A DNA stretch of 64,000 nucleotides from Branchiostoma lanceolatum (Eukaryota; Chordata; Leptocardii; Amphioxiformes; Branchiostomatidae), in NCBI RefSeq assembly GCF_035083965.1, contig NC_089724.1, positions 12,518,910-12,582,909 on the forward strand, read 5' to 3'. Shown piece after piece: positions 50,457-63,802 of the stretch. The notes under the pieces were generated by a model. The model ran no database searches, was not told the DNA's origin, and saw nothing but the letters and a program-made list of their open reading frames with translations. The first letter of the stretch is position 1. Every line of letters begins with the position of its first letter. Made by a program: the position numbers and the translations under genes.

Positions 50457-52756
50457 AGCGATTCAGCACCATCGTAATAGTGAAAAACTGCCCAGCAGTA
50501 GCGTGTCTTCAAACATGGATTGTTTATTTTGAATCTCTCTCTCTTTTGAACTTAATCATGTAGCTATAGCTAGCAGTGACTGATCGCAATTATATAACAC
50601 GATGTAATGGCGTCTCTCATTATATCGAGGGATTGTCCAGCGACAAGAGAGGCATACTAGTACGTGCCTGAGACAAAGGGGCATTTTCACACGCGGCTGT
50701 CATGGTGTTTCTAAAAAATATCAACCAACATACATTTAACCTCGCGGGGATTAAATTTTGTTATAGGGAGAAAATGGAGCGTTCGCGGTGGAAACAAAGA
50801 GTGGTTACGGCAAAAACCGCGAGCATCGAACTACCGCGAAAATTTCAACATTTTCAGTATTGGTCAGAAATAATCTATGGCCGAGTCCAATGTCATGTAA
50901 GCAACATGGCGTGATGTAGAGTAAGAGTTCCGCTACACTATTCTAAGGGAGACACAAATTTGATAGCTTGGAGCTCACGGTGACTCAGTCCCAAGCATCA
51001 TTACATAAACACAGGCAAGGAAAGCGCTACTTGGGGGAAATGGTAACAAGTGTCAGTCACGGAAAGCCTTCCTTTGCGGAAGCTGGTTCAGCCATCTGAA
51101 TAGATGCGATAAGGAGTCATGTAACCACGTCATCAGCGTCATGATGTTGACCTACTTTTTTTGAAGGTCAACTGTAACGTTACAAATTCTGTAGTAAAAC
51201 GGCAAAAGTTGCTAATAGAAAACCACACAGCTCATATGGATGAAGAATATTTGTCAGTAAGATTAGTCTTTTTTGACAGTCAATCGAATTTCATATCGTA
51301 GACACCATGCGTCAAAATATGTGTGGGCAAATATCAGGATTACTGTTGAAAATTGTCTGATAGTTTTCCCAATATACACGTGTAGAACACTGTTTGGTGG
51401 TGGCTGTTTGATGAAGACGATATTATGGTCTTTATACAGCATTGTGATAAACTTCACTTGCAGACTTCGTCCTCATGACGTCAGCGACGCTGAATCGAGG
51501 TGCGTCGGACAATACTCCGTTCAGAGTACACTTCATATCCTGGGGAGTGTAGGATACTGAACTTACCTACCCTAGATCAGCGAAGAGATACAGATTACCT
51601 TTGCCTGAGCTTTGCCGGGGAACTTCTTCGATCACCAGACTTCCGTCATTGGCTACCACAAACACCAGGGGCTGTCACTGAACGCACCACACGTTCCAGC
51701 AATCAAATAGACTATGTCAGACCCAGAGCTGAACGTTTCAAACGAAGCAGCATACCGTACATGATAACCCTGTTAAACAGTTGGAAAATTATGACCACAT
51801 GAAATAAGGTGTATGTAATGTTCTATGTTTTCCTCCACGTGTAACTCAACATATGTATTTGCTCTATTACGTATTAATTAACAATATGCTTAATCCCCTG
51901 CGTGATTTTATGACTTTTCTAAACTTCATATATAAGGTTTTAATTAAGGACTTATAATTGTCTTAATGCAGTGGTGCTCTGTTTGTACACCAAGGCATAG
52001 TTTAGCACATTGCTGCCAGTCTCTTGTTTTTCACAATAAACCGTTTGATTGATTTTAAACCGTTTGATTGTCATGCAACCGAGTGCGGGATAACTGTTAT
52101 ATTATATTTCGTGTGTCTCCTTTGATTTTGAGGGTTCCATCTTATGGCAAGTTATGCAGGAAGACAAGTTTACACATGGAAAACTATCAAAATCAGATAT
52201 ATAACTATGAATCATTTGTAGATCAGTGTCTGAAAATCATTTATTTCAAGGGACTAAGAGTGCAATACGTTAGCCAAAGTTACCGACAGTTTCTGCATCC
52301 GTCTGTCCGTGTTGCTCATGCGCACACCGTGGGTGGTACAGACGGATCGGCGGCAGGAGCTTCCGGACAGGCTCCGAGAACATGTAATACCACAGCAGCG
52401 GTTTACAAACAGTGAGGACGTCAATTCTTTATCACAAAAATCAGACACGCACAACTTCCACGCACAAAGGATATGGCTTTCCGCCTATACCAACAGAGCG
52501 CAGTGATATCTTGTACTTTTCGCGGAAAACGTCTGTCAATGACAGAGTTGACATTTGGTTTTATTTGTAAACTTCTGTTATCATCAAAATAACGCCTCCG
52601 CCATCCCGTTGGTGTACTGCCAACATTCAATATTTGCATATAATCATATAAGCACGCCGAGAACAGGTTGTCTTCAACAGTTCCCCATGTGCAGCTCGTG
52701 TTGAAACCCGTCCGGGTGTAGATCTGCGGTCCAGAGGACACTGGACTGAAGCTGAG
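50457..52756. other. Intergenic between decarboxylase copy 4 and the VWA/VWD gene
   Basis: Apart from the LINE fragment at 51560-52055 I see no coding exon. The ~700 bp before 52757 should hold the promoter and 5' UTR of the VWA/VWD gene. Confidence 0.5.
51560..52055 (+). mobile_element. 5'-truncated LINE 3' end
   Basis: The peptide at 51500-51802 ends '..RPRAERFKRSSIPYMITLLNSW', the pattern typical of the terminus of CR1/L2-like polymerases. An A/T-rich 3' UTR and a repeated 'accgtttgattg' tail (~52031-52070) follow. Confidence 0.5.
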
Positions 52757-55700
52757 ATGATGCAGATGAGTAAATGGGACGTGTTCACTCACACGGCAGT
52801 CCTCCTCGCAACTGTGCTGGCAGGTAACCTTCAGAAATAACTATTTCTCTTTAATCATGTTTTAGCGTGTACATTTTGAACCGTTGTTTTAGCTGACCAT
52901 CTGTGAATAATTTCATGTTACAGACAAGACGGATCCCAATGTTCATATTTCGGCTATATCAAAGTTCTTTATTCACAACCACATATTCAACAAGAGCCGA
53001 CGTTTCGTTGGTCGCCTGTCATCGCTCGGAAGGAAATGGCAGACGGTCATCGAAAGGTCGGCTCTTGTTGAATATGTGGTTGTGAATTAAAAACTTTGTT
53101 ACAGCCGAAATATGAAAATTGGGATCCGTCTTGTCTGTAACATGCCAACTTCTATGATACATGTAGACAACACGAAGAGAGGTACCTCTTCAGTTATAGG
53201 GGATGGTTAAAAGTGAAACAGACATTGGAAATGGTAATGTCAGGTTCCCCGTGTAAATTGAATTTTGTCTTAATCTTACTCTTGGTGGGTAGTTCTCGTA
53301 ACTCAATACTTTTGAATTAAGGTAAACTATAACTACTACTACTACTGTGCTGCGATGTTCATCATAGCCTCTTTTTTCGCGCGCGGGTCCAGACCTCAAC
53401 TCGGGTGGCATTTCGTTTTGAGTTGTCACGCGTACATGGTAAGTTATGGTTATCAATCACGATACATCTCGTGTGTGGTGCTCTCAAAATGTTCCTTGAT
53501 TGACCACATAGCAAACGTGTTTTGTCGCGCATTTTCGGTGGTTGAAATTAAAAACAATTCCACGAATCGTTTCGTTCTTTCTAAGTTGAACGCTGCTTTT
53601 TAGAGTTTATTTCTAAAACAAAAGCCCTTGAACAAATGTAAATAAGGGCTGGACGACACTTATCAGGCCTAATCCGTACGAGACGAACATGAACAGGACA
53701 TCCGTTCATTGTTACTTGGCTGTGGCTTCCTAGTCTCGTTAACAAAACGTGCTGAAGGAAAGGGTGGAAGAACACGGGTCGCCAGCGGATCTAGGGCATA
53801 CAACTTACAAGTGACAGGTGGTTCCTTTCTCGGGCCTCCCCGGCACACATGCAGGGCAGCATGTTCTTTGGTTTCCGTACCGAGGGTCTACTAGAATCTT
53901 AAAATTCTTAAATCTTATCTATTATACTTTTTTCAGAGATATTTATTGTGGATATTGTCATCAGAATGACACATTTTTGTCAGTTTCATGATGCGATTCT
54001 CAGGGCACAGTTTTACACAATGAGTGTCTCATGGTCATACATGGTTTTCGGCCCAGAACCCAGCGATCCAGCGTTCAAATCCCCTGACGCCACCGACGCT
54101 GTGCCCTTGCGAAAGGCATTTTACACGACTATCCTCGCCCCACCCAGGTGTAAAAACGGGTATATTATGTGTGGGTCACGACACCAAAAATAGCTGCCTC
54201 TGTTTCACGTGCATTGCACCGTTACAATTCTAATGAAATCAAAATCAAATACTGTTGGCTGTGCACATCATGATTCTGCAAGCTTAACATCAGTCATTAC
54301 GTTCATTTTCTCTCTGTAGTGTAGTTTCTCAATGTCTTTTCCTTTCCGTCGCCACGGCGTTTGAACATTGCTAATCAGCGTGACGGGACGTGCTATCAGC
54401 TGCGGCGCGGTCACATTCGTCATGATCGTACGATTTTAGTGTTAAGAATTTCGATGCCGGCTGTGACAGAACCAACCACAAAGGATTTGAGGCAGCCTTC
54501 CTTTTCGGTGACAAAAAGCTAAACTTGCAGGACACATGTACGACCATACCAAGAATGCCAGTTTGTGATCGTACCACGATGTGACGTATGTGACGGGGCC
54601 CTTACTGCGCATGTATCATCTCAACCAATACGAATTACAGTGCAAAGAAAACGCATATGCATAACGCGTAGATGCCACCCATTACATTAACTTTGTGCAG
54701 CCTTAAGCGGGACGCTCAAACAAGGGCCGCCTGATTCAATTGCTTACTGAACTTAAGTTTGCAGTTCGCCGTCAGAGGGGATGGCCACAGCAAAAACAAA
54801 GCTCGGAAACAAACCGCTTTTTTGACTTAACAAATGCAGCTGGCAGCTTTACGATATAACGCCCAACACTTTGTATCTTTCTGTACTTCTAGTATGCCAG
54901 GGATTAGCTGTGAACAGAAACGATGACAAGACAGCTGTAAAACGGGCCAGGCGAGCATCACAAGGTCAGGGTGAATTTTGTGTTGTATATAATGTTCTAC
55001 GTCATGTTCGTATTGCCTGCACAGCTCTATTACTTTATACAATCCAGACAAATCCTTCATGAAACAGAAATGTCCCCCTTTTTTGACTTGTCAATATCAC
55101 AGGCATCTATGTTACATTTTTGCTGCCCTCCTCACTTATCTAAACTTCTTTATATATCAACAGAAATTTGAACAATACAAGCTAACATCCTCACGGTATC
55201 ATGTTATACAATGAGAGATTATGACAAACTCATTGTGAAGTAGTGGTCTTGTTTCCAGCTGCTTTGAAGGTAACGGCTGCTAATTCTATGCTTAAATGGG
55301 CCTCTACTTGGCAGATGCACTTTTTGTTGAGGAAAACTGTGCAGGCAGGAAATATAACGTTTAACCTCCATCAAGGGATTCAGTTATACATTTTCGGCGC
55401 TGAGTATCTCGTTTGACGTTCCTTATAAGTGCAGCAGTTTGCATCTGTCTGACTTGTGAATATTGTTTATTATTATCTAAGCCTGATATCATTGTACCTG
55501 TGGCTCTGATCACCCCCACCGCTCCATCCTTACAGCAGCACCAGCCGACCCTTGTGATCAGGCCACGTGTGCTCCTACAGGAGGCTTCTGTAAGGTCATC
55601 AGCTCCACACAGTACAGTTGTCGTTGTCTACCAGGGTTCGACGATGTTAACGGAGATGGCAGTGTTTGTCAAGGTACTTTCCACAATCTTTTTCTTTTTC

Positions 55701-58700
55701 TGGTTTGATGAAAAAAATTAAACTCAAAGTATGTCATGACCTGTTATGATATAATGTACAACTGTTACATCCCTGTCTCTCTCTCCCCCAGCCCTCCACC
55801 CTCCTGGTTCCTGGCAGCCTCCGGTCGACCCTTGTGATCAGGCCGCCTGTGCCCCTGTAGGGCAGGGCTTCTGTAAGGCCATCAGCGACACACAGTACAG
55901 TTGTCATTGTCTGCCAGGATTTGCCGATGTCAATGGAGATGGCAGTGTGTGCGAAGGTGCGAGTGTTTTTGTGTAACTAAGCTTCAGAGGGTTGATCGAT
56001 GTAACTAAAATGCAAAGGATATGGTTATATTTGTGGGTTTTGAATATTTACAAACGGATATTTACAATTTCATTAACCTCTTGTCACAACATAGGGAATT
56101 CAAAATGCACCAGAAAAGCTTAATTGGAACGTTAGATGTATTTCCATATTGTACTTATATTATAACACCAGGGTACAGAGAATCTGCACCTGGCAATTAT
56201 AATTTGAGGCAAAAAGAACTGTCATCAATTATTCAATGCATAAAAAGTGTGTCTCTGCCTTTACTCCCCAGCCCTACACCCCCCTGGTCCTGCCCAGCCC
56301 CCCGCTGACCCATGTGACCGTGCCGACTGTGCCCCCGAGGGACAGGCCAGGTGTGTTCCCCTGGGCTCCACGCAGTACCGCTGCGAATGTCTGCCAGGAT
56401 ACAGTGGAGATGGCAGAGTCTGTACAGGTAGGTTATACCCCTATGTTCAGACACCTTAATGTTCCGGCACCCCAGGACCGACGTTCTGATACTCACTACC
56501 CTAACCCTAACCTCAACGTAGGGACTGTCAAAACGCAGAGTTGTCGGAACGTGGATGCATCGGTATCTAGTGCAATACAGGCAAACACAACTAGTAAATT
56601 TGGAAAAAGTTATTAGAGAAAATGAAATTCCCGTCCTTTTTAAAGTGATGGCATCTGTTCCAACCTGTCCTGACTTTTGACAGCCTCTTTCAGCATCTGC
56701 AGAAGCTTGCCCAGGAAGAATCACTCATTTTCAGAAGATGTTGGCTTTGTTGACTATTCAGCCTGTCCCACAGCAGGAAAATCGATCGGCCGACGAGTCT
56801 GTGAGCTCCAAATGGCATTTTCGGCAGTAATGATCCCTGTACATATTTTCTTGATCATCGCACATTTTTGAGGGATTGGTTCACATCCGAAGCCATAGGT
56901 GGCGCACAGATAGTCTCCCGAGACTGGACTGTTAAAGAAGAAGATTCACGTTTGCAGTTCAATGAGCCCTGTTCAACATGATAGGGTAGATTTTCAGACA
57001 TAATACTTTGGGGTGATTTTGAGATTCGGCAACCTTCTGGCGATCAACAAATAGAGCTGAAGCTCGTCGACTGTGTGTCAGGGGCATTACAGTAATTTGC
57101 AACAAAAAATACTTCCAAGTTCAGCCTACATGAAATATATACATGTATTGAGTGACCAAACAGCTTTTGCCCTAATGACGACATTCAACTCTTGCAGAAC
57201 TCACCTGTAAGACCCAGAAGTTGAAAGTGGACCTGGTCTTCCTCCTGGATGGATCGGGCAGCATCGGACGAACCAACTTTCAAAAGCTGAAGGACTTCAC
57301 CTCCCAGGTCATCAACACCTTTGACATCTCCCCCACCCACACTCGGGTTGGAGTGGTTCAGTACAGCACCTTCCCAAACACTGAGTTTGACATGAACAGG
57401 TACATACATTATGTTGTCTATGTTCACTATAACGTTACATCATTTGGTTACGTCAATTGGTAGGTGTTCGTACACATGTTGTCTAGCATAGACATCTTTT
57501 GCAAGTTTTGTTAATGAACTATACAAAGACATAAGAGTTTGATTTGGATCACTAACCTACCACCATGTAGCCTGGTAAAATCAATAATGTTTGTTCCTGA
57601 CATCCCTGCCACTGACTGCCCTGGACCACAATCATCTGTCTGTCCCCATGTAGCTAGCCTTCAGGTCAAAGTAATCTTAAAGTCAATGACAGGGGATATT
57701 CCGCTATACCTATTGCAAGTGATTAGTAAGCGGAGAGAAAGTTGATGTAACCACTTGCATCATTCATGTCCTTTGGAAGTTATACCAGTGGTATGTAATA
57801 CTAAATCTTATTCACATATCTGCCCAGCTACTCTGACAGGTCACGTGTTCTCTCGGCCATCGAGAGAATTCCTTACAAGAAGGGAAGCACCAACACGGGC
57901 AAAGCCATCGATTTCGTTCGTCGGCGGAAATTTAGACCCACCAATGGTGACCGTGAAGATATCCGCAATGTGCTGGTCGTCATCACGGATGGAGAGTCGT
58001 ACGACAGCGTGGTGGACCCAGCCCGTTATGCTGCACTAAGCGGAATCACCGTCTATGCTGTGGGGGTTGGCGATGGAGTGAATGATAGGACGTTAGAACA
58101 TATTGCCGGGGATCCAAGTCGAGTTCTACATGTGTCAGACTATTCATCACTTGCCACCATTGCTCAAGCACTGCAGGAAACAGTGTGTGAAGGTGGGTTA
58201 TGCTTCGGTCCCAATAGTTTAGCCATTGACTAGGCAATTTAGTGGGTGATATTAGGCCTAGATTTTTTAAATATTTTCCCACTCAAGTCACTGCAATTAC
58301 AAATGTTGCCGTTCCTTGTAGTGCTAGAACACTACTTTATAATGTGTTTATTGAGTACAGTGTTTATATTAAATGTGTATGTTGTTCCACTGTCAGGGCC
58401 ATACAAGAGTCTCGGCTGCTGGATAGACACTGCGGATCGTGCCATCGAAACTTTGGAGGGGGCGGACCATTTACTGGACCAATTCAACTACCACAAACGC
58501 CCAAATGCCATCCACAGGTGCTACCAAGTCGCCTTGAGCCGTGGCTTTACAGTGTTTGCTGTTCAAAATGGAGGGCAGTGTTTCTCTTCCAAAACAGCAC
58601 AGGACACGTACTGGAAGTATGGACGGTCACTGTCCTGCGGATATGATGGAAAAGGAGGCCCCTGGTCAAACCAAGTCTACCAGATTGTTGGTAGGTCAAG

Positions 58701-61700
58701 TTTGCTTGCTAGATTTTGTTACTGACTTAGAGCTATTTTAGTTGGTTTTCAAAATGTCAAAATTCAAGTATCAGTGAGGAGTGAAGCAGTTTGTATATTA
58801 GATACATGTATAACGTTATGATCATGATGATGAAATATTGATTTTTCTTTTACTTACGTTTGCAGGCTTGGACAAGGTCACACCTACATTGCCACCAGGT
58901 GAGTTCTAAATAAAAATGTCTGAATGACAAATTTAGGTTTGTGATTAAAGGGCAATGTGCATGATGTACTGCTGATTGAGCACACTTTTTTTCTGCAAGA
59001 CTGAAAAGTTGGATTTTAAACTATTCATCGCTGAAATAAAGGAAAGGGAATAAGGATCAATATGAAAATGCCAGCGTCCTGCTAATGTGATAGGGGAGGC
59101 AATGTATATGAAATTGTTCACACAAACTTATAGAGAATGTGACTTGATGACAATATCCTTGATATCTACTAATTCTGTATTTTTCCCTTATAAAAATGTA
59201 TTACTTAGTGGCCCGTGGTGCGTACTGCAGGGCCTATGGTGATCCCCACTACCAAACCTTCGATGGGCAGAACTACGATTTCATGGGCATCTGTACCTAC
59301 ACAATGTCCAAGTACCAGAGTACGGCTAGCGACGACACACTGCAACCGTTCAATGTGAAAATCAAGAACGAGCATCGAAGAAATAATTTTCATGTGTCAT
59401 ACACGGCGGAAGTGTATGTTGATGTCAGTGGTCATCGCATCACACTGCAGAAGGGAAGGAGGGTCTTGGTAAGACTTTATGTTACCATGCTGTACAAAAG
59501 TAACTGCATGTATTTCAGATCACTCACACTCAAAGGAGGAGGGATAGACTGAATTTATACTTAATGCTGTAAATTTTCAAAATTTGCTTCCTGGTTTTTC
59601 CTCTGCATTCTGTACCTTTGTGCAAAGCTTGGCTACATTTTATATCATCATACCATATCCCTCCTTGACGATGACATTTCCCTGCCCAGGTTGATGGAGT
59701 GTTTACCAGACTGCCGTACAAAGGAGCCGGTTTCACCATCCACCTCCAGGGCCGGCAGGTGGTTGTTGTCATGGAGTTTGGTGTCAGAGTGGCTTTCAAC
59801 GGGCTGAATATGGCAGAGGTATGACAGGGTCGATATTCCTGAACACTTCATAATTCATAGATTCAACGTCTGTATTGGCAGTGACAATGTAAGTGAGTAC
59901 GTACAGCCCACAGTGCTTTCTATCAAAATAAAGATGTTCTTGGTTCGACATCACAATCGTTTTCTTGCATTTGTACATCCGGTCGCAGGGTGGCGCTTTC
60001 CTATACCTGCACTGTACCTTTGCTGTCCTTGGTGCTGAACTGGTAATCTGATGTTGGGATGTTGTTTACGTCTTTAGAATCACTAGTATGCTGTTCGTCC
60101 TTAATTTTTGAAAGTCTGAGATGTAGTACTTTATTGCCCTTGCCAAAAACTTAATGTTTTCGGTAGCGTTCGTGCATGTGTATGTCTGTCAACGCGGTAA
60201 CTCTTATTATACAGCACATTGCAAACTTAACATTTTGTCTTTAAATTTGACTTAGTAATCTCTGTATCTTTTCTTTCTCAGCGTTTAGTATGGAAGGTAA
60301 TGGCCATGTACAGGGCAACTCTTCTATTGCTCTTATCATTGAGAAGATGTTTGCACCAAAGGCAAATGATGTACCATCTGTAGGACATTTAGCTTAAATT
60401 GCATTCTTGTCTGGAGAATCTGCCTAATGATAGTTGTAAGTGTTGCACTATGAGATTCTAAGGCTTGTGTGTCCACAGGTGTATGTGCCTCCCCCCTACA
60501 TGGGGAAACTTGTGGGGATGTGCCAAGACTTTAACATGGACAAGAGTGATGACCTGCTAAAGGCTGATGGTACATGGGCAAGCAGTGCCACGGACCTGGG
60601 CAACAGCTGGAACACTGACCCAGAGTATGTCAACATTGGTGTTCTGAGATCAAAGTGCAATGAATATTTTTGACAGTGACACCTGTAGTTGGAAGCATAT
60701 TCACAATGAATTATGGAAGCCAGGTACGAGCAGAAATTTGTGGTAGCGTTTATCAGGATTGCAAAAAATGAGACATCTGACCTCAATTCAGTCGGTTCTG
60801 ATGTACATGATGAAGTAACTTGGTAGATACTGTAATCGTTACAGAAAATAGATGCAAATTGTCAACTGTATCACGTCATTGCGCTACCAACATGCAGTCA
60901 TTTAGTCATGTATATATCCTGCTTCTATCAAGAATGGTGTCTCAGACATCATATTTTTGCCAGGTCATCTGTCTGACAGTCATGTGTCTGTGTTTGTCTC
61001 TTGTTCAGGTGTAGAGAGATGGAGGATGAGTATGTGTTCAACTGTCCTGTCAGCATCCAGCGACGTGTGGAGGACAAGTGCAAGGCTCTGCTAGACCCTG
61101 ACTTGGAGTTCTCTGCCTGCCACTTACTTTTGGATGCTCAGGTAGTAATTTCTCAAACAGCTGACATTTTGCATCATGATTTCTGAAAGAAATATTTTGA
61201 CTCTGATTTGCGGATACATTTGTGATGCTATATTGAATAGAACAATGTCTGTAGAGATGTATTTAAGTCAGCCAATCTTTTCGTATTTAAGTCAGCCTTT
61301 CTTTTGTGTGTACAAGTTGATGGTCAGTGTTGATGCCAGGATGTTGTATAGATATCATGTCAGTAGCAACAGCATTTGGAATACAACTACTGTTGATAAA
61401 CCAGAAAAGACAAAGAGAAAAGAGACTTGTTGTAACATTTGAAGTTGTCCAGACATTCATTGTGCTCCTGTCTACAGATGTACACTGAGAACTGCATGAT
61501 TGACATGTGTGAAGATGAGAGCGAGGAGCATCGGTGTGACAGCTTTGCCACCTTTGCCGAGGACTGTGCAGAACATGGTGTTGTTATTGACTGGAGATCT
61601 GCAACAGGATGTGGTGAGTACACACAAAGTTTATGGTCATTTGAAGCAGTTCATCATTTTCCAACAAAAAGGGCAGAAGAATTCATCTTGTCAGAAGAAT

Positions 61701-63802
61701 TTATCAAAAATCATGGATATTGTTAGGCGAGAAAGTAGCAAAATTTGGTTATGGCTTATTTGTTGATTGAAGGATTGTGTAACTTATTAGATTACCCATA
61801 TTAGGATGATAGTCATTGTGTATTTTAAAATTTGGACACTTTTTGCATAAATAATACATCTGATGTTTCAGACTCCCTTCTGAAGTGTCCAGAGAACAGT
61901 ACATACAGCACCTGTGTCAGCCCCTGCCAGGCCACCTGCCGCGACAACACTCCTGCAGACTGTGCTGGGGAGAGGTGCTTGGAGGGCTGTCAGTGTATGG
62001 ATGGGTACGTGCTCAGTGGGGAGACGTGTGTGCTGCCACGTGACTGTGGGTGTTTGCTGCCCGATGGACGGTACTATGAGGTAAAATGTTTAGGTTGAGG
62101 TTCAGGGTCATTCCAAACTGTCAAGAGCCAGTTGAGTAATTGTTTGTTATACCTAATGTGCGCAAAGTTTGTGATACAAATTTTTAGTAAAAAATCAACA
62201 TGAGATTGAACATGTTGTTGCATGTTCTGTCTAAAGATAGGTGACAGGTGGGGAGAGATCCGGACCCGTGGGGACATTGGTGAGACGAGAGAGTGTGAGT
62301 GTCGCCGTGGAGACCAGGGCGCAGAGAAGGTCTGCCTGAGTGTCCGCTGCCAGCCACCAAACACATGGACTCTAATGGAGGGGGTGCTGGGGTGTCACTG
62401 TCCAGGCTGTTTAGATGGTAGGGAGGATCAGCTTCTGCAAGTGTTAGTAACAGATTACAGTTCACAAAGTAGTACAGAGATCATTCAACTGAGAAAGGGG
62501 GGACCGGCTGGACAAGGTTTAAAGTTGTTGCAGACTGCACAGTCAAGTGTCCAGGCTTTTGGTAGCAGCATTTTTCTCAGATCATTGTATTTAGGAGAGG
62601 CACACAATTACACATTGATTGTTTCTATATATAGGTAGTGAGTCAAGTGATCAACATGCTGTTTTCTGCATGTAGGTGCGTGAATATTTTCCTAGTGGCA
62701 TGTGTCAGTCTCAGTACAATTCACTCTTTACCACAGCTTTTATTTGTTTGTTTGTTTGTTTGTTTTTACAGATAAAACTCCTGTCCTGACGGTCAGTACA
62801 GTGCAACATTACTGTGCAGCGTTCGGTCAGTCCCACTATCAGACATATGACGGGAACCTGATTGACTTCCCGGGCACCTGTCAGTACCTCCTGACTGGGG
62901 ACTGTAAGGCTGAGTTGTTTCAGGTGAGATATCATGACATCATAGTCGATATGTTGTCTATGTCACATTACTATTTCTACAAATCATACAAGGGATGATT
63001 CGTAACCACTTCATACTTTGAATTTAGTATTTCAGTGTGGGAATGCTCATTAGTTATCAGGGAAAATTCCAATATTTCACACTATCATACATTTGAAGCC
63101 ATCAACAGTGTTTTTATTTAACATAAAAGAAGTTATCATTTACTTTTATTTTAAAGTAACATGTGACTGAATGCAATCGAAATGAACATTGAAAGAAATC
63201 ATATATGTTCAGCGATAATGACTGGCCTGAAATAATGTATTACCAAGTAAACTTATGGTGCCTCTTTTTTATTTTCCATGGTTTGAGTTGCTGGTATAAC
63301 TTTGTGTGTTTTTCATCTTTGCCACAGCTGCTGTTCAGAAGTGACATGGACTGTGTTACCCATGATGCTCCATGCAGACATCAGGTGAACCTCTACATGC
63401 CTACCTTGGCCTCTGACCTGACGCTACAGCAGGACCATGTGGTCACCATGGGCAACCAGACGTACGTAATTGTTTGTCTAAGTTTCTTATTTGTTCCATG
63501 ATACAGGAAGTCTAGATGTTACATCAATTACATAATGTGAATATGAAATACATGTAGATTGTTTGTACCATCTAGGGTGATATGCACAGCTGTGAGCTAC
63601 AAACAGGTTTTAGTTTCAGATAAGGACTATCATCTCTTAATGTATATCTGTTTTACTTAATATTCAAGCTACATGTAAAATGTACTTTTATGTCTTATTT
63701 GTATGGTTTGTCTTCAGATTGTCTCTGCCATTTGTGGCCCGAGGTCTGATGGTTGAGAGAGTTGGGGACTATGTTCGAGTTGTGATCCATCCAGAACGGA
63801 AG
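52757..63802 (+). CDS. Secreted EGF-VWA-WSC-VWD mosaic protein, 3' end beyond window
   Basis: Nineteen exons, phases all consistent: 52757-52823, 54893-54964, 55536-55673, 55792-55956, 56272-56427, 57198-57399, 57828-58192, 58397-58690, 58866-58898, 59209-59468, 59690-59818, 60479-60624, 61009-61141, 61478-61613, 61872-62080, 62237-62417, 62772-62923, 63328-63461, 63718-63802 (1019 codons so far). Order: signal peptide (~1-23), propeptide with RARR, three EGF-like domains (~50-199, each one exon), VWA (~205-385; MIDAS DGSGS, NTG, ITDGE), WSC-like Cys domain (~389-484, [12 protein letters not shown]), VWD (~502-660, GDPHY), C8 and TIL (~676-835), start of a second VWD (~912-). Such modules build extracellular matrix, mucus or adhesion proteins. 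Three ATGs lie at the start; the first was chosen. Exact orthologue not recognised. Confidence 0.92.
52914..53144. repeat. Large foldback in intron 1 of the VWA/VWD gene
   Basis: Near-perfect ~95-bp arms (CATGTTACAGACAAGACGGA.. and inverse) flank about 40 bp. Both arms contain 'tattcacaacca' and 'aacaagagccgacgtttcg' (or the inverse), shared with the foldback at 36014-36151, so they belong to one Penelope-like family. Confidence 0.6.
54402..54605. repeat. Dispersed repeat, related to 7018-7240
   Basis: Starts 'cggcgcggtcacattcgt' and ends 'gtatgtgacggggccctta'. Landmarks follow the same order as the first copy, with many substitutions. In intron 1 of the VWA/VWD gene. Confidence 0.55.

Noticed and set aside
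56236-56724. Long frames on both strands over the third EGF exon
   Set aside because: Shadows of the G/C-rich EGF exon; only the frame with six cysteines in EGF spacing joins its neighbours in phase.
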